64,000 bases of DNA from Fibrobacter sp. UBA4297 (GTDB lineage Bacteria; Fibrobacterota; Fibrobacteria; Fibrobacterales; Fibrobacteraceae), in NCBI RefSeq assembly GCF_002394865.1, contig NZ_DGUZ01000017.1, positions 320,124 to 384,123 on the forward strand. Reading direction: 5' to 3'. Numbering within the stretch: the first letter of the stretch is position 1; each line of letters starts with the position of its first letter. This document shows positions 1 to 9,200 of the stretch, piece by piece. The position numbers and the translations under genes are program-made. The notes under the pieces are model-generated. The model was given only the letters and a program-made list of their open reading frames with translations. It was not told the origin of the DNA and ran no database searches.

Positions 1-1769
1 CCGCATCCCTCGGTGAACTTGGTTACAATGTCAAGTCTTTCTGCATCCAGGATAGCCCGCGCCGTGCCCATTCCATTGCTGCACAGGGCGGTATCAACGC
101 TGCTAAGAACTACAAGAACGATGGCGACTCCGTTTATCGTTTGTTCTACGATACCGTTAAGGGTGGTGACTTCCGCGCTCGCGAAGCCAACGTGCACCGC
201 TTGGCAGAAAACTCCAACTTGATTATTGACCAGTGCGTCGCTCAGGGCGTTCCGTTCGGTCGTGAATACGGTGGCCTTTTGGACAACCGCTCTTTCGGTG
301 GTACGCAGGTTTCCCGTACGTTCTACGCACGTGGTCAGACGGGTCAGCAGCTCCTCCTCGGTGCATACCAGGCTCTCATGCGCCAGGTTGCCGCCGGTAA
401 GGTGAAGATGTTCCCGCGTCGCGAAATGATGGACCTCGTCGTGATCGACGGCAAGGCTCGCGGTATCATCGTTCGTAACCTCATCACTGGCGAACTCGAA
501 AGCCACGTTGCAGACGCTGTCTGCCTTTGCACTGGTGGTTATGGTAACGTCTACTACCTCTCCACGAACGCTCAGGGCTCCAACGTCACGGCCGCATTCC
601 GTGCTTATAAGCGCGGCGCTCTCTTTGCAAACCCGTGCTACACGCAGATCCACCCGACCTGCATTCCGCGCCATGGCGACCTTCAGTCCAAGCTCACCTT
701 GATGAGTGAATCCCTCCGTAACGACGGTCGTATTTGGGTTCCGCGCAAGGCTGGCGATACCCGTTCTCCGGACCAGATCCCGGAAGAAGAACGTTACTAC
801 TACCTCGAAGAAAAGTACCCGAGCTTCGGTAACCTGGTGCCGCGTGACGTGGCATCCCGTAACGCCAAGCAGGTCTGCGATGCAGGTCTCGGCGTGGGTA
901 ACACCAAGCAGGCAGTGTACCTCGACTTCGCCGACGCTATCCAGCGTATGGGCGTTGCAGGTGTCTCTGCCAAGTACGGCAACCTCTTCCAGATGTACGA
1001 AAAGATCACAGACGAAGACCCGTACAAGGTCCCGATGCGCATCTTCCCGGCTATCCACTACACCATGGGTGGCCTCTGGGTTGACTATGATTTGATGTCC
1101 ACCATCCCGGGCTGCTTCGTTCTTGGTGAAGCAAACTTCTCCGACCACGGTGCAAACCGTCTCGGCGCTTCTGCTCTTATGCAGGGCCTCTCCGACGGTT
1201 ACTTCGTCATTCCGTTCACCATCGGCGGCTACTTCGCGGGCACCAAGCTCGAAAAGGTCTCTGAATCCGATGCTGCCTTCGAAGACTGCAAGAAGCAGAC
1301 CGAAGAACGCATCCACAAGCTCCTCTCCATCAAGGGTCACCGCACTGTTAACGATATCCATCGTGAACTCGGTAACATCATGTGGGAATACGTTGGCATG
1401 GCTCGTAACGAAGCCGGCCTCAAGACGGCTCTCGAAAAGATTCCGGCACTCCGCCAGGAATTCTGGGAAAACGTCAACGTGCTCGGCTCCGAAGGTTCCT
1501 TCAACCAGAACCTCGAACGTGCTGGCCGCGTTGCTGACTTCCTCGAATTCGCCGAAGTCCTCACTCTCGACGCTCTCCATCGTAAAGAATCTTGCGGTGG
1601 CCACTTCCGTGAAGAAAGCCAGACTCCGGAAGGCGAAGCAAAGCGCGATGACGAAAACTTCTGCTACGTCGGTGCTTGGGAATACAAGGGCGACGGTATC
1701 ACACCGGAACTCTCCAAGGAACCTCTTACCTTTGATAACGTCCACCTTGCTACTAGGAGCTACAAATAA
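1..1769 (+). CDS. sdhA: Fumarate reductase/succinate dehydrogenase flavoprotein subunit (5' partial)
   Basis: This is the catalytic FAD subunit of complex II. In an anaerobic succinate producer it would mainly reduce fumarate at the inner face of the membrane. The reading frame is open from position 3, so the start lies outside the window. The visible part begins just before the FAD-linking histidine (HSIAAQGG, near 80-103). [25 protein letters not shown] and the catalytic-arginine region RDVASR follow. The order and spacing match the B-type (Bacillus/Bacteroidetes) enzymes that use one cytochrome b subunit, which should lie just upstream. The stop overlaps the next start by one base, so the two subunits are translationally coupled. 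The family is certain; the direction of the reaction (Frd or Sdh) is inferred from lifestyle. Confidence 0.96.
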   Translation, partial: ASLGELGYNVKSFCIQDSPRRAHSIAAQGGINAAKNYKNDGDSVYRLFYDTVKGGDFRAREANVHRLAENSNLIIDQCVAQGVPFGREYGGLLDNRSFGGTQVSRTFYARGQTGQQLLLGAYQALMRQVAAGKVKMFPRREMMDLVVIDGKARGIIVRNLITGELESHVADAVCLCTGGYGNVYYLSTNAQGSNVTAAFRAYKRGALFANPCYTQIHPTCIPRHGDLQSKLTLMSESLRNDGRIWVPRKAGDTRSPDQIPEEERYYYLEEKYPSFGNLVPRDVASRNAKQVCDAGLGVGNTKQAVYLDFADAIQRMGVAGVSAKYGNLFQMYEKITDEDPYKVPMRIFPAIHYTMGGLWVDYDLMSTIPGCFVLGEANFSDHGANRLGASALMQGLSDGYFVIPFTIGGYFAGTKLEKVSESDAAFEDCKKQTEERIHKLLSIKGHRTVNDIHRELGNIMWEYVGMARNEAGLKTALEKIPALRQEFWENVNVLGSEGSFNQNLERAGRVADFLEFAEVLTLDALHRKESCGGHFREESQTPEGEAKRDDENFCYVGAWEYKGDGITPELSKEPLTFDNVHLATRSYK

Positions 1770-2545
1770 TGAGCGGACTGAATTTGACTTTGAAGATTTG
1801 GCGTCAGAAGGATGCCAAGACCAAGGGACAGTTCGAAACTGTCAAGATCAACGATGTTTCTCCGGACATGTCCTTCCTGGAAATGCTCGACATTGTGAAC
1901 GAAGAACAGATGAAGCAGGGCAAGGAAGGCTTCGCTTTCGACCACGACTGCCGCGAAGGTATTTGTGGCATGTGCTCTCTTGTCATCAACGGTATGCCGC
2001 ACGGTCCTGACCATGCAACGACTACCTGCCAGCTTCACATGCGTAAGTTCAAGGATGGCGATACCATCGTGATCGAACCGTGGCGCGCCGCCGCATTTCC
2101 GGTTATCCGTGACTGCGCTGTGGACCGTACCGCATTCGACCGCATCATCGCCGCTGGCGGCTTTGTTTCCGTCAACACCGGTGCCGCTCCTGAAGCATCC
2201 ACGATTCCGGTTCCGAAGGCTGATGCCGACCGCGCCTTCGACGCTGCCGCTTGCATTGGTTGCGGTGCTTGCGTCGCTGCATGTAAGAACGCCTCTGCTA
2301 TGCTCTTCGTCTCCGCTAAGGTTTCTCACCTCAGCTTCTTGCCGCAGGGCAAGGTCGAAGCAAAGAAGCGCGTTTTGGCCATGGTCGCCCAGATGGACAA
2401 GGAAGGCTTCGGCAACTGCACGAACCTTTACGAATGCCAGGCCGCCTGCCCGAAGGGTATCACCGTCGATTACATCGCCAAGATGAACCGCGAATACCTC
2501 GGCGCAACCGTGACCTACGCCGAAAAGGTTTATGGCAAGGATTAA
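1769..2545 (+). CDS. sdhB: Fumarate reductase/succinate dehydrogenase iron-sulfur subunit
   Basis: This 258-residue subunit carries electrons between the membrane cytochrome b and the flavoprotein. The N-terminal plant-ferredoxin-like domain holds the 2Fe-2S motif [10 protein letters not shown] (about residues 61-70). The C-terminal domain holds [11 protein letters not shown] for the 4Fe-4S cluster and a later CQAACPKG for the 3Fe-4S cluster. Length and cysteine pattern are normal. The ATG overlaps the preceding TAA (TAATG). It ends the operon: a palindrome and a hairpin terminator follow, and the next gene converges on it. Confidence 0.97.
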   Translation: MSGLNLTLKIWRQKDAKTKGQFETVKINDVSPDMSFLEMLDIVNEEQMKQGKEGFAFDHDCREGICGMCSLVINGMPHGPDHATTTCQLHMRKFKDGDTIVIEPWRAAAFPVIRDCAVDRTAFDRIIAAGGFVSVNTGAAPEASTIPVPKADADRAFDAAACIGCGACVAACKNASAMLFVSAKVSHLSFLPQGKVEAKKRVLAMVAQMDKEGFGNCTNLYECQAACPKGITVDYIAKMNREYLGATVTYAEKVYGKD

Positions 2546-2558
2546 TCCCTGACATGTC

Positions 2559-2580
2559 ATCCCGGACTCCGTTCCGGGAT
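2559..2580. repeat. Dispersed GTCATCCCGGA-type palindrome
   Basis: An 8-bp perfect stem (ATCCCGGA/TCCGGGAT) with a 6-nt loop lies just after the sdhB stop. It belongs to a family of extragenic GTCAT-palindromes that recurs at about ten places in this window, always outside genes. Confidence 0.7.
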
Positions 2581-2588
2581 CACCTTTC

Positions 2589-2619
2589 AAAAAAGGACCG
2601 CAGCGATGCGGCCCTTTTT
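2589..2619. terminator. Bidirectional hairpin terminator between sdhB and the PIN toxin
   Basis: An A-run, an 8-bp stem (GGACCGCA/TGCGGCCC, one A-C mismatch), a GCGA tetraloop of GNRA type and five T's. It lies between convergent genes and can serve both strands. Very similar hairpins with the same loop occur near 3618 and, more distantly, near 63902. Confidence 0.75.
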
Positions 2620-2636
2620 GCGTACAAATAAAAGAA

Positions 2637-3050
2637 TTACATATTGTCTAAAATACGCAGCATTTCTGCTGGAGTGACGACTTTGGGGTGCTTTGGAAAA
2701 TGCTTCAGGTTTCCCGTGACAAGAAACGCGTCATCGGTTTTATTCTTTTCCATTGTGACTTCAAAAAATACGACGTCTTTGGGGTCTGGAAAATTGCCAA
2801 CAAGCGATTCTACGGTTGTCATGTTTTCACCGATTGTCTTTAAGCGTGAAAGCAAAAATTCGACAGTCTCTTTTGGAAAATGAAATTTTTCACGGGAGAG
2901 CACTTCTTCGTATTCTTGTAAGATAGAATCATTGAAAACGGGAATAATCTCGTGGGTGTAGGTTTGTTGCACGACCTGCCCTGGAATGGAATCCCATTTT
3001 AGCAATGCGGAGACCAGCACGTTCGTGTCAATGACTGCGTAGCATTTCAT
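2637..3050 (-). CDS. PIN-domain toxin (COG1569/TIGR00305-like)
   Basis: This is a putative RNase toxin of a type II toxin-antitoxin pair, 137 residues long. The PIN fold shows an N-terminal AVIDTNVLVSALL with the first catalytic Asp, a central acidic region (FNDSILQEYEEVL), NFPDPKDVVFFE, and a late NKTDDAFLVTGNLKHFP that carries the remaining metal-binding acids and the TGN/KHFP signature. The start overlaps the antitoxin stop by four bases (ATGA), the usual coupling of such pairs. The cell RNA it cuts cannot be told from sequence. Confidence 0.88.
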   Translation of the reverse strand: MKCYAVIDTNVLVSALLKWDSIPGQVVQQTYTHEIIPVFNDSILQEYEEVLSREKFHFPKETVEFLLSRLKTIGENMTTVESLVGNFPDPKDVVFFEVTMEKNKTDDAFLVTGNLKHFPKHPKVVTPAEMLRILDNM

Positions 3051-3334
3051 TTGCCGGCTCGGACCTGTGCGATTTCGTCGTTGATTTCATCAAGAGACAT
3101 ATCTGCAACTCCTGCATCGGCGGCAGACTGCGAAGCCTGTTTCATGGCTTCGAGAACATCGGCGGGAGCGGCTGGACGGAGCTTCATACTGAAGGGTATG
3201 CCGTTTTCCAGAATGGTTCTGGCAAGGAACATGCGGACGGCTGTCGGCAAGTCGATGCCGAGCTTTTCGTATATGCTTCCTGCTGCAGAACGGGTCTTTT
3301 CGTCCACCCTGACTTGCAATAGCGTACTTGACAT
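3047..3334 (-). CDS. RelB/DinJ-family antitoxin
   Basis: This 95-residue protein has the ribbon-helix-helix N terminus typical of RelB/DinJ (LLQVRVDEKTRSAAGSIYEK, then LGIDLPTAVRMFL). A C-terminal tail follows that would wrap the toxin. By family analogy it neutralises the PIN toxin and represses its own promoter. It is the first gene of a two-gene operon and overlaps the toxin by 4 bp. An inverted repeat about 60 bp upstream (3393-3408) is a candidate operator. RelB antitoxins are more often paired with RelE; the PIN partner is a less common combination. Confidence 0.87.
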   Translation of the reverse strand: MSSTLLQVRVDEKTRSAAGSIYEKLGIDLPTAVRMFLARTILENGIPFSMKLRPAAPADVLEAMKQASQSAADAGVADMSLDEINDEIAQVRAGK

Positions 3335-3392
3335 GATGGCTCCTTTGCTTTGCAGAAATCTACAAGTGCGTTTGAAGTTGATTGTAATACTC

Positions 3393-3408
3393 TTGTATTA
3401 ATATACAA
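3393..3408. promoter_or_regulatory. Candidate toxin-antitoxin operator
   Basis: The inverted repeat TTGTAT-TAAT-ATACAA lies upstream of the antitoxin start, in the AT-rich region where its promoter should be. RHH antitoxins bind such short palindromes. The assignment rests on position and symmetry only. Confidence 0.45.
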
Positions 3409-3497
3409 TATTCTGGATGAAAAAACAAGTCAATCTTGCACTTGTGCACAAGATTTTCAAGGTTGTCTAACTAAAGTTTGCGTTATTTGTGTGGTTG

Positions 3498-3538
3498 TGT
3501 GAAACAAAATGTTGTGTTTTTAGATAAAATGTTTCACA
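3498..3538. repeat. Inverted repeat in the gap upstream of the restriction cassette
   Basis: A 9-bp perfect inverted repeat (TGTGAAACA / TGTTTCACA) with a 23-nt AT-rich loop. No gene is visible in 3410-3780. The rest of this gap holds a GTCAT-palindrome (3567-3606) and a terminator-like hairpin (3613-3643). Confidence 0.5.
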
Positions 3539-3566
3539 TAAAAGGAGCAAGATGGCGTCTTGTTCC

Positions 3567-3606
3567 CTATGTCATCCTGGAGGGGCGTAGCCCCGATAGG
3601 ATCTCA
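3567..3606. repeat. Dispersed palindrome, GGGGC-GTA-GCCCC core
   Basis: The element reads GTCATCCTGGAG, then GGGGC/GCCCC around a short loop, then GATAGGATC. Near-identical copies lie at 37924-37956 (core GCGCGTAGCGC) and 46934-46970 (GGGGCGCAGCCCC). The flanks are conserved while the stem bases change together, so the fold is kept. Confidence 0.7.
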
Positions 3607-3612
3607 AAGCAT

Positions 3613-3643
3613 TAAAAGGGACCGCAGCGATGCGTCCCTTTTT
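3613..3643. terminator. Orphan terminator-like hairpin
   Basis: AAAAGGGAC, CGCA, GCGA loop, TGCG, TCCCTTTTT: the same hairpin as after sdhB, with a bulged C. No gene ends next to it, so it may travel with the neighbouring palindrome or mark a lost gene. Confidence 0.55.
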
Positions 3644-3779
3644 GCGTATGGTGGGGAGGGACAAAACCTGATTCGTGGTTCGGTTCTATTTTAGTTAATG
3701 TTACTTTTAGGGGTATTTTTGCGTTTTCCCAATCCGCCTGTGGTGGAAAAAGACTATATTATTCATCGAAAATAGAGAG

Positions 3780-4033
3780 TTTCTCTTATTCTCAGCATGA
3801 AATCTCGACAATTTCAACCCAAGAGAATAAGACGGACGCTCACGTCTGTCGGCATGCAAGTGCCGGCAACGGTTCGCTATGCAGGCCGCCCTTGTGCGGT
3901 CCGTTTGTGCGTATCGGCCTTTATGGGGCGTGGGTTGTTTGACCTTATTTGGGTAGGCTGTCGAGAGCCTCATGCTGTAAGGACATTCAACTCCACGCCT
4001 TTTTTGTGCGGTAAAATGCCAGAATAAGAGAAA
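3780..4033 (+). other. Structured element with 13-bp terminal inverted repeats; possible non-coding RNA
   Basis: A perfect 13-bp inverted repeat (TTTCTCTTATTCT at 3780-3792, AGAATAAGAGAAA at 4021-4033) encloses a stretch full of hairpins. These are a 10-bp stem 3784-3793/3823-3832, CGGCA/TGCCG at 3850-3865, GGCCGC/GCGGTCC at 3884-3902, and AGGCT/AGCCT at 3955-3970. A long bulged stem, GGCGTGGGTTG with CAACTCCACGCC (3927-3937/3988-3999), is followed by six T's. The 3784-3793 arm can pair with either 3823-3832 or 4021-4030, so two folds compete. An ATG frame at 3797-4027 (76 codons, MKSRQFQPKRIR start) fits almost exactly between the repeats, but its composition is not clearly coding. It could be a regulatory RNA, an attenuator for the restriction genes or a small mobile unit. 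I do not recognise it. Confidence 0.5.
3783..3832 (+). repeat. 50-bp direct repeat, copy 1
   Basis: This matches 4048-4097 at 44 of 50 positions, exactly 265 bp apart. It forms a perfect 10-bp stem (TCTTATTCTC/GAGAATAAGA) around a loop that holds ATG-AAATCTCGACAATTTCAA. Compared with copy 2, the closing C-G pair becomes T-A and an A-T pair becomes G-T, so the stem is kept while its sequence changes. Confidence 0.8.
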
Positions 4034-4047
4034 TTCCCATGAGTCAG

Positions 4048-4097
4048 CTCTTGTTCTTGGCATGGAATCTCGACAATTTCAACTCAAAAGAATAAGA
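4048..4097 (+). repeat. 50-bp direct repeat, copy 2
   Basis: This is the second copy of the hairpin unit, with stem TCTTGTTCTT/AAGAATAAGA. It again starts a short frame with nearly the same first residues (M-E-SRQFQLKRIR, 4062-4184, 40 codons). A second small hairpin, GGCGTA-TTG-TATGCC, lies at 4142-4156. It ends about 155 bp before the first restriction gene. Confidence 0.8.
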
Positions 4098-4252
4098 GGG
4101 TACTCAGAAATCCGGACGCATACGCGCCCTGTTTTGGCGTGGGCGTATTGTATGCCTAGGGCGTCGTGTATTCTCTTTTTGTGAAATCGCCGTAATCCAG
4201 TCCCCGAACGGGAGCGAAACAGAACGTTGCGCTTGAAGTTCGGGAGAATGGA

Positions 4253-5194
4253 ATGAAAAACATTGCGGCTGACACGCCTGTCCGGCAAATCTTTGACGTG
4301 TATCGAGGAGCCGTTCTCCCCATATTGCTAAAGGACAAGACCACGGGCAAGAATATCCTGTGGGCCACGGACGAATACGACGCCATTTCCCCGAAAAGCG
4401 AAATAGAATTCAAGGACATTACCGGCGGGAGCCTGATGCTTGTGCGTCCGCGAATCGCCAAGACCCTTGATGCACAAAGGGACCGCACCAAGAAGCGAGC
4501 CGAAGTCTTTACGCCATCGTGGATTTGCAACCAAATGAACAACGCCCTGGACGATGATTACTTGGGCTATACGGGAGCTTTCAATACCGAAGGTGATAGG
4601 GCTTGGACCAGAAACCGTAAAAAAATCCAGTTTACCGACGGAAAAACCTGGCAAGAATACGTTGACCAGACAAGGCTTGAAATCACCTGCGGCGAAGCGC
4701 CCTTCGTGACGAGCCGCTACAACCCTACAGATGGAAATTTTATCGAGGTCAAGGATCGCATTGGTTTCTTGGACCGTAAACTCCGCGTGGTCGAAGAGAA
4801 TGCGGATGGTGACGAATACAAGAAATGGTCCATGCGTTCTTTGGAAAGTTGTTATGGGTACGAGTTCCAGGGGGACAACCTCTTGATTGCCCGCATCAAC
4901 GTGTTCTTGTCTTGGACGGAACATTGGGAAAAGAAATTAGGCGAAAAACCGGACAGAACGACGGCGCGGAGTGCCGCTAACGTTATTGCGTGGAACTTTT
5001 GGCAGATGGATGGCCTTACGGGCAGGACTCCGCAAATCAAGGAAAAGAATTGCGGACAAATGACGCTTCCCGGATTCGAAGTGGAAAACGAAACCGGCGA
5101 CTCCGATGCCACCGAGGAATGCCTGATTTTTGACTGGCGAAGACGCTTCAGCCGGACCTACAACTCTTTAAAATCAAAGGAGAATGGAAAATGA
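4253..5194 (+). CDS. Restriction-modification methylase component 1 (N-terminal methylase half)
   Basis: This 313-residue protein is of the type found beside Eco57I-class methylases. Residues 81-97 hold RAEVFTPSWICNQMNN, the methylase motif X with its FTP box. Residues 141-157 hold LEITCGEAPFVTSRYNP, which sits where the SAM-binding motif is expected. DRIGFLDRKLRVV and SCYGYEFQGDNLLIARIN follow, and CLIFDWRRRF closes the protein. The catalytic NPPY motif is absent here; it sits at the very start of the next gene, which overlaps by 4 bp (ATGA). The two proteins probably assemble into one N6-adenine methylase. The start is supported by GGAG about 7 nt upstream. Confidence 0.75.
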   Translation: MKNIAADTPVRQIFDVYRGAVLPILLKDKTTGKNILWATDEYDAISPKSEIEFKDITGGSLMLVRPRIAKTLDAQRDRTKKRAEVFTPSWICNQMNNALDDDYLGYTGAFNTEGDRAWTRNRKKIQFTDGKTWQEYVDQTRLEITCGEAPFVTSRYNPTDGNFIEVKDRIGFLDRKLRVVEENADGDEYKKWSMRSLESCYGYEFQGDNLLIARINVFLSWTEHWEKKLGEKPDRTTARSAANVIAWNFWQMDGLTGRTPQIKEKNCGQMTLPGFEVENETGDSDATEECLIFDWRRRFSRTYNSLKSKENGK

Positions 5195-6240
5195 AAAAAT
5201 TCTTTGCCGTAATCGGAAACCCGCCGTATCAAGATGAATCGTTAGGGGGTAACGATAGATATGCTCCTCAAATTTATAATACTTTTATAGATGAATCGTA
5301 TCAAGTTGCTGATATGACTGTATTGGTTCATCCTGGTCGTTTTTTATTTAATGCAGGAAGTACTCCAAAAGCCTGGAATAAAAAAATGTTGAATGATGAA
5401 CATTTCTGTATCCTGGATTATAAAAATGACGCAAGAGAAGTGTTTCCAAATACTTCAATAACAGGTGGTGTAGCGATATCTTATCATTCTCACAAAAAAA
5501 CTTTTACACCGATAGAGGTTTTTTCTCCTTTTCAAGAAGTTAATTCGATTCGGAATAAAGTTGTCAAAAGTGAGGATTTCAAATCGCTGTCGAATATTGT
5601 AGTTTCTGCTTATTCCTACCATTTTTCAGATAAACTCTATGAGCAATATCCTGAATTAAAGGGAACTCTTAGTGATGGACATGATTATGATTTGAAATCA
5701 AATGTTTTTGATTTATTGTCAGATGTATTTTATGATAAAGCTGTTGAAAGTGATATGCTTGCTATCTATGGTAGGCAGAATAATGATAGGTGTTTTAAAT
5801 TTATAAAAAAAGAGTATATAGTTGCTCCAAGTAATGTTGATAAATATAAGATTTTTGTTGCTGGTGCTGACGGTGCTGCAGGAACAATCGGAAAACCTAT
5901 ACCTGCGCGAATATGTGGTAATCCTGTTATTGGAGAACCAAACGTTGGGGCAACAGAATCGTTTTTAAGTGTTGGCTCTTTTAAATCACGTAAGGAGGCA
6001 TCAAATGCATTAAATTATTTGAAAACGAAGTTTGCAAGATTCCAACTAGGAATACTAAAAGCAACTCAAGCTATAACTCCTGAAAAGTGGAAATACGTTC
6101 CCCTCCAAGATTTCTCCTCTAAATCTGACATTGATTGGACCAAGTCCGTCCATGAAATAGACTTGCAACTCTACAAGAAATACGGTCTCTCCAAAGATGA
6201 AAAGGATTTCATCGAAACTCACGTCAAGGAGATGGTCTAA
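5191..6240 (+). CDS. Eco57I-like N6-adenine methylase component 2 (NPPY half and target recognition)
   Basis: This 349-residue protein has the catalytic motif IV (NPPYQ, residues 10-14) in its first coil, VIGNPPYQDE. A long region follows that in this family reads the DNA target. The N terminus is too short to hold motif I, so it needs a partner, presumably the overlapping upstream gene. Base composition is mosaic: the first ~35 bp and the last ~150 bp use the GC-richer codons of the neighbours, while 5226-6085 is clearly AT-rich. That fits replacement of the recognition domain by recombination. It overlaps the downstream helicase gene by one base (TAATG). Confidence 0.8.
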   Translation: MKKFFAVIGNPPYQDESLGGNDRYAPQIYNTFIDESYQVADMTVLVHPGRFLFNAGSTPKAWNKKMLNDEHFCILDYKNDAREVFPNTSITGGVAISYHSHKKTFTPIEVFSPFQEVNSIRNKVVKSEDFKSLSNIVVSAYSYHFSDKLYEQYPELKGTLSDGHDYDLKSNVFDLLSDVFYDKAVESDMLAIYGRQNNDRCFKFIKKEYIVAPSNVDKYKIFVAGADGAAGTIGKPIPARICGNPVIGEPNVGATESFLSVGSFKSRKEASNALNYLKTKFARFQLGILKATQAITPEKWKYVPLQDFSSKSDIDWTKSVHEIDLQLYKKYGLSKDEKDFIETHVKEMV

Positions 6241-9200
6241 TGTCAAACGTTACCCAAATCAAGACGATGCGGCCGGTTAACCGTGCCATATACGCATACA
6301 CCACTCCAAATGACCGCACCCATGACGGGTGGATAAAAATCGGTGATACCGAAGTCAATTTTGGTGAGAACTTGAAAGACGCTGTTAAGGAACGCGTCCA
6401 TCAGCAAACCCATACCTCCGACACCGAAGCCCCCATTGCGTGGAGCGGAAGGGCTGTTTTCGAAGATGACTTGACGCCTTTCCGTGATTACGATTTCCAT
6501 AAATACTTGACAAACAAGGTGGATATCGAAAGGAAACCGAAAACGGAGTGGTTCAAGACTGACGCAAAGACTTCTAAGAATCATTTCAATGATTTTAAGG
6601 AAAATCACGGAATCCTTACCGAAATGGAAGGCGTCGAAATCTACGAACTCCGTGATGAACAGGAAGAAGCCGCTAGAAAGACCGCCGATTATTTCGATAA
6701 CCACAAGCTGGTGAAAATCCTGAAAAAGGACAAGGCTCCCGAATTCCTGTGGAATGCAAAGCCCCGCTTCGGAAAGACGCTCACCGCATACGACTTTTGT
6801 AAGCGTGTTGGTGCAAAGAATGTGCTTATCTTGACAAACCGCCCGGCCATTGCCGATAGCTGGTACAATGATTACGCCCGTTTTGTCGGAACGGATGGCG
6901 GCTACTATTTTGTAAGCCAGGTGGATGTTTTCAAAAAGAATCCGCAAAAATACAAGCATGTTTTAACAAGGGATGAGTTTACTCGTGCTGTAAGCAAGAA
7001 CAGGCTCGGCTGCATAGAGTTTATTTCTCTGCAAGACCTTAAGGGCGCAAAGGCTTTTGGTGGCGATTACGAGAAACTCCGTGAAGTTTCTGAACTTGAT
7101 TGGGATGTGCTGATTCTTGACGAGGCGCACGAGGGCGTAGAAACCGACAAGACGGATGTTGCCCTGGAACGCATCAAACGCCGTTTTACGCTGAACCTTT
7201 CGGGCACCCCGTTCAAGATGCTTGCTTCCGACAAGTTCCCCGAAGAAGCGATATTCAACTGGACATACGCTGACGAACAGGAGCGTAAAAAGGAATTTGC
7301 CGAAAAGGGTGTAGAGAATCCTTACGAAGACTTGCCGAAGCTCAATCTGTTCACTTACCAGATGTCCGATATGATGGGAGCGAAGGCCGATGCCGGAACT
7401 CTCATTGATGACGAAGAAACGCAATATTACTTTGACTTGAACGAATTCTTCAAGACGAATGCTTCAGGATATTTTGAACATTTGGACGATGTGAAAAAGT
7501 TCTTGGACGCTCTCACGGAGCAGAAAAAGTATCCGTTCTCTACGGAAGAACTCAGGAATCAACTCAAGCATACGTTCTGGTTGTTGAATCGCGTAGATTC
7601 TGCCATTGCCTTGAAAAAGCTTTTGACACAGCACCCTGTATTCAAGGAATATACGGTTGTCCTTGCTGTAGGTAATGGCGACGAGGAACTGGAAAACCAG
7701 AAGGCGATTACCGCTGTCCGCGAAGCTATCAAGAACAATGAAAAAACTATTACCCTTTCGGTGGGGCAGCTTACGACGGGCGTCACCATTCCCGAATGGA
7801 CTGCTGTTCTGATGCTTTGCTCCATGCGCTCTCCGGCGCTGTATATGCAGGCCGCATTCCGTGCTCAAAATCCGTGCCTTTTCTTGGATAAGGATGGCAA
7901 AACATATCGCAAAGATAATGCGTATGTGTTCGATTTTGATCCGGCACGCACGCTGACTATCGTGGAAACCATTGCCAACGACCAGTACAAGGATACTGCC
8001 GGTGGTGCAGGCGATAGCGAAAAGCGCAAGAAGCATGTTCTGGAACTCTTGAACTTCTTCCCTGTGGTAGGCGAAGACGACAATGGCGAAATGATAGAGC
8101 TGGATGCCGAAAAGGTGTTGTCCATCCCGAGGCATATCCACGCCAAGGAAGTCGTGAATCACGGATTCATGAGTAATTTCCTTTTCCAGAACATTAGCGG
8201 CATATTCGCAGCACCTTCGATTGTAAACGACATCCTCAAAAAGGTGAATCCTGTCACCAAGGCAGAAGCGGACAAGAATATTGTTACCCCGGAACAGGCG
8301 AATGAACTTCCTCTTGATGGGAATGGAAATGTCGATGTTCCCTCGGAACAGGTGGTCGGGACCGCCGCCGATAAGTTCGGTGACCCGGTATTCGCAAGAC
8401 AATCGAATGATTTTGAAAAAGACGTGAATAGGCTATTGCGAGACCACAAGCCTTCGGAAATAGAAAATGTCATTAAGGAATTGATCGCTGTTTACGACGC
8501 CTCTGTAAAGGATGTGGCCGAAGAAGCCAAGGTCAAGTTTGGCCAAGACATGACAAAGTCCCAGTCCAAGGAATTTGAACGCAAACTGCAAAATTACGGA
8601 CAAAAGAAAATCAGTTCTGCCGCCGCCGATTTCAAGATAGAAGCCGGTACAGCGGAACATAAGCGCGACGAAGCCTTGAAAAATTGCAATTCCAAGGCTG
8701 AAGAAAAACAAATTAATTCCGAATTCAAAAAAGAAATGGAAACGGCCAAGAAAAAATTCCAGGAGACTGTTTCTGATACATCGGACATTTGGAAAAAGGC
8801 GACAGAGGAAACCGTCAAGGCTGTAGAAGAAAGTAAGATTGAAAAGAAGAAAAACGATATTGAAGAAAAGGTTCGCGACCACCTGCGTGGATTTGCCCGC
8901 ACGATTCCCTCTTTCTTGATGGCCTACGGAAAATACTACGGTGACGATTCAAAGAAAAATATGACTCTTGAAACGTTTGAACGGGATATTCCTGGGAATG
9001 TATTTCTTGAGGTGACTAGTATCTCCATTGATGAATTCAAGTTCCTTCGCGATGGGGGTGATTACACCGACGAAAATGACGGAAAGAAAAAGCACTATGA
9101 CGGTCATCTCTTTGATTCGGTCGTATTCAACGACTCCGTGAAGGAATTTATGCGCAAACGCTCGGAACTGGCGGACTACTTCATGGAAGATGTAAAGGGC

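Noticed and set aside
1760..2590. 276-codon antisense frame over sdhB
   Set aside because: Shadow of the iron-sulfur subunit, ending at its terminator; no independent support.
3780..4033. Complete insertion sequence
   Set aside because: There are 13-bp inverted ends but no transposase frame, and I see no target-site duplication beside the ends; kept as a structured element instead.
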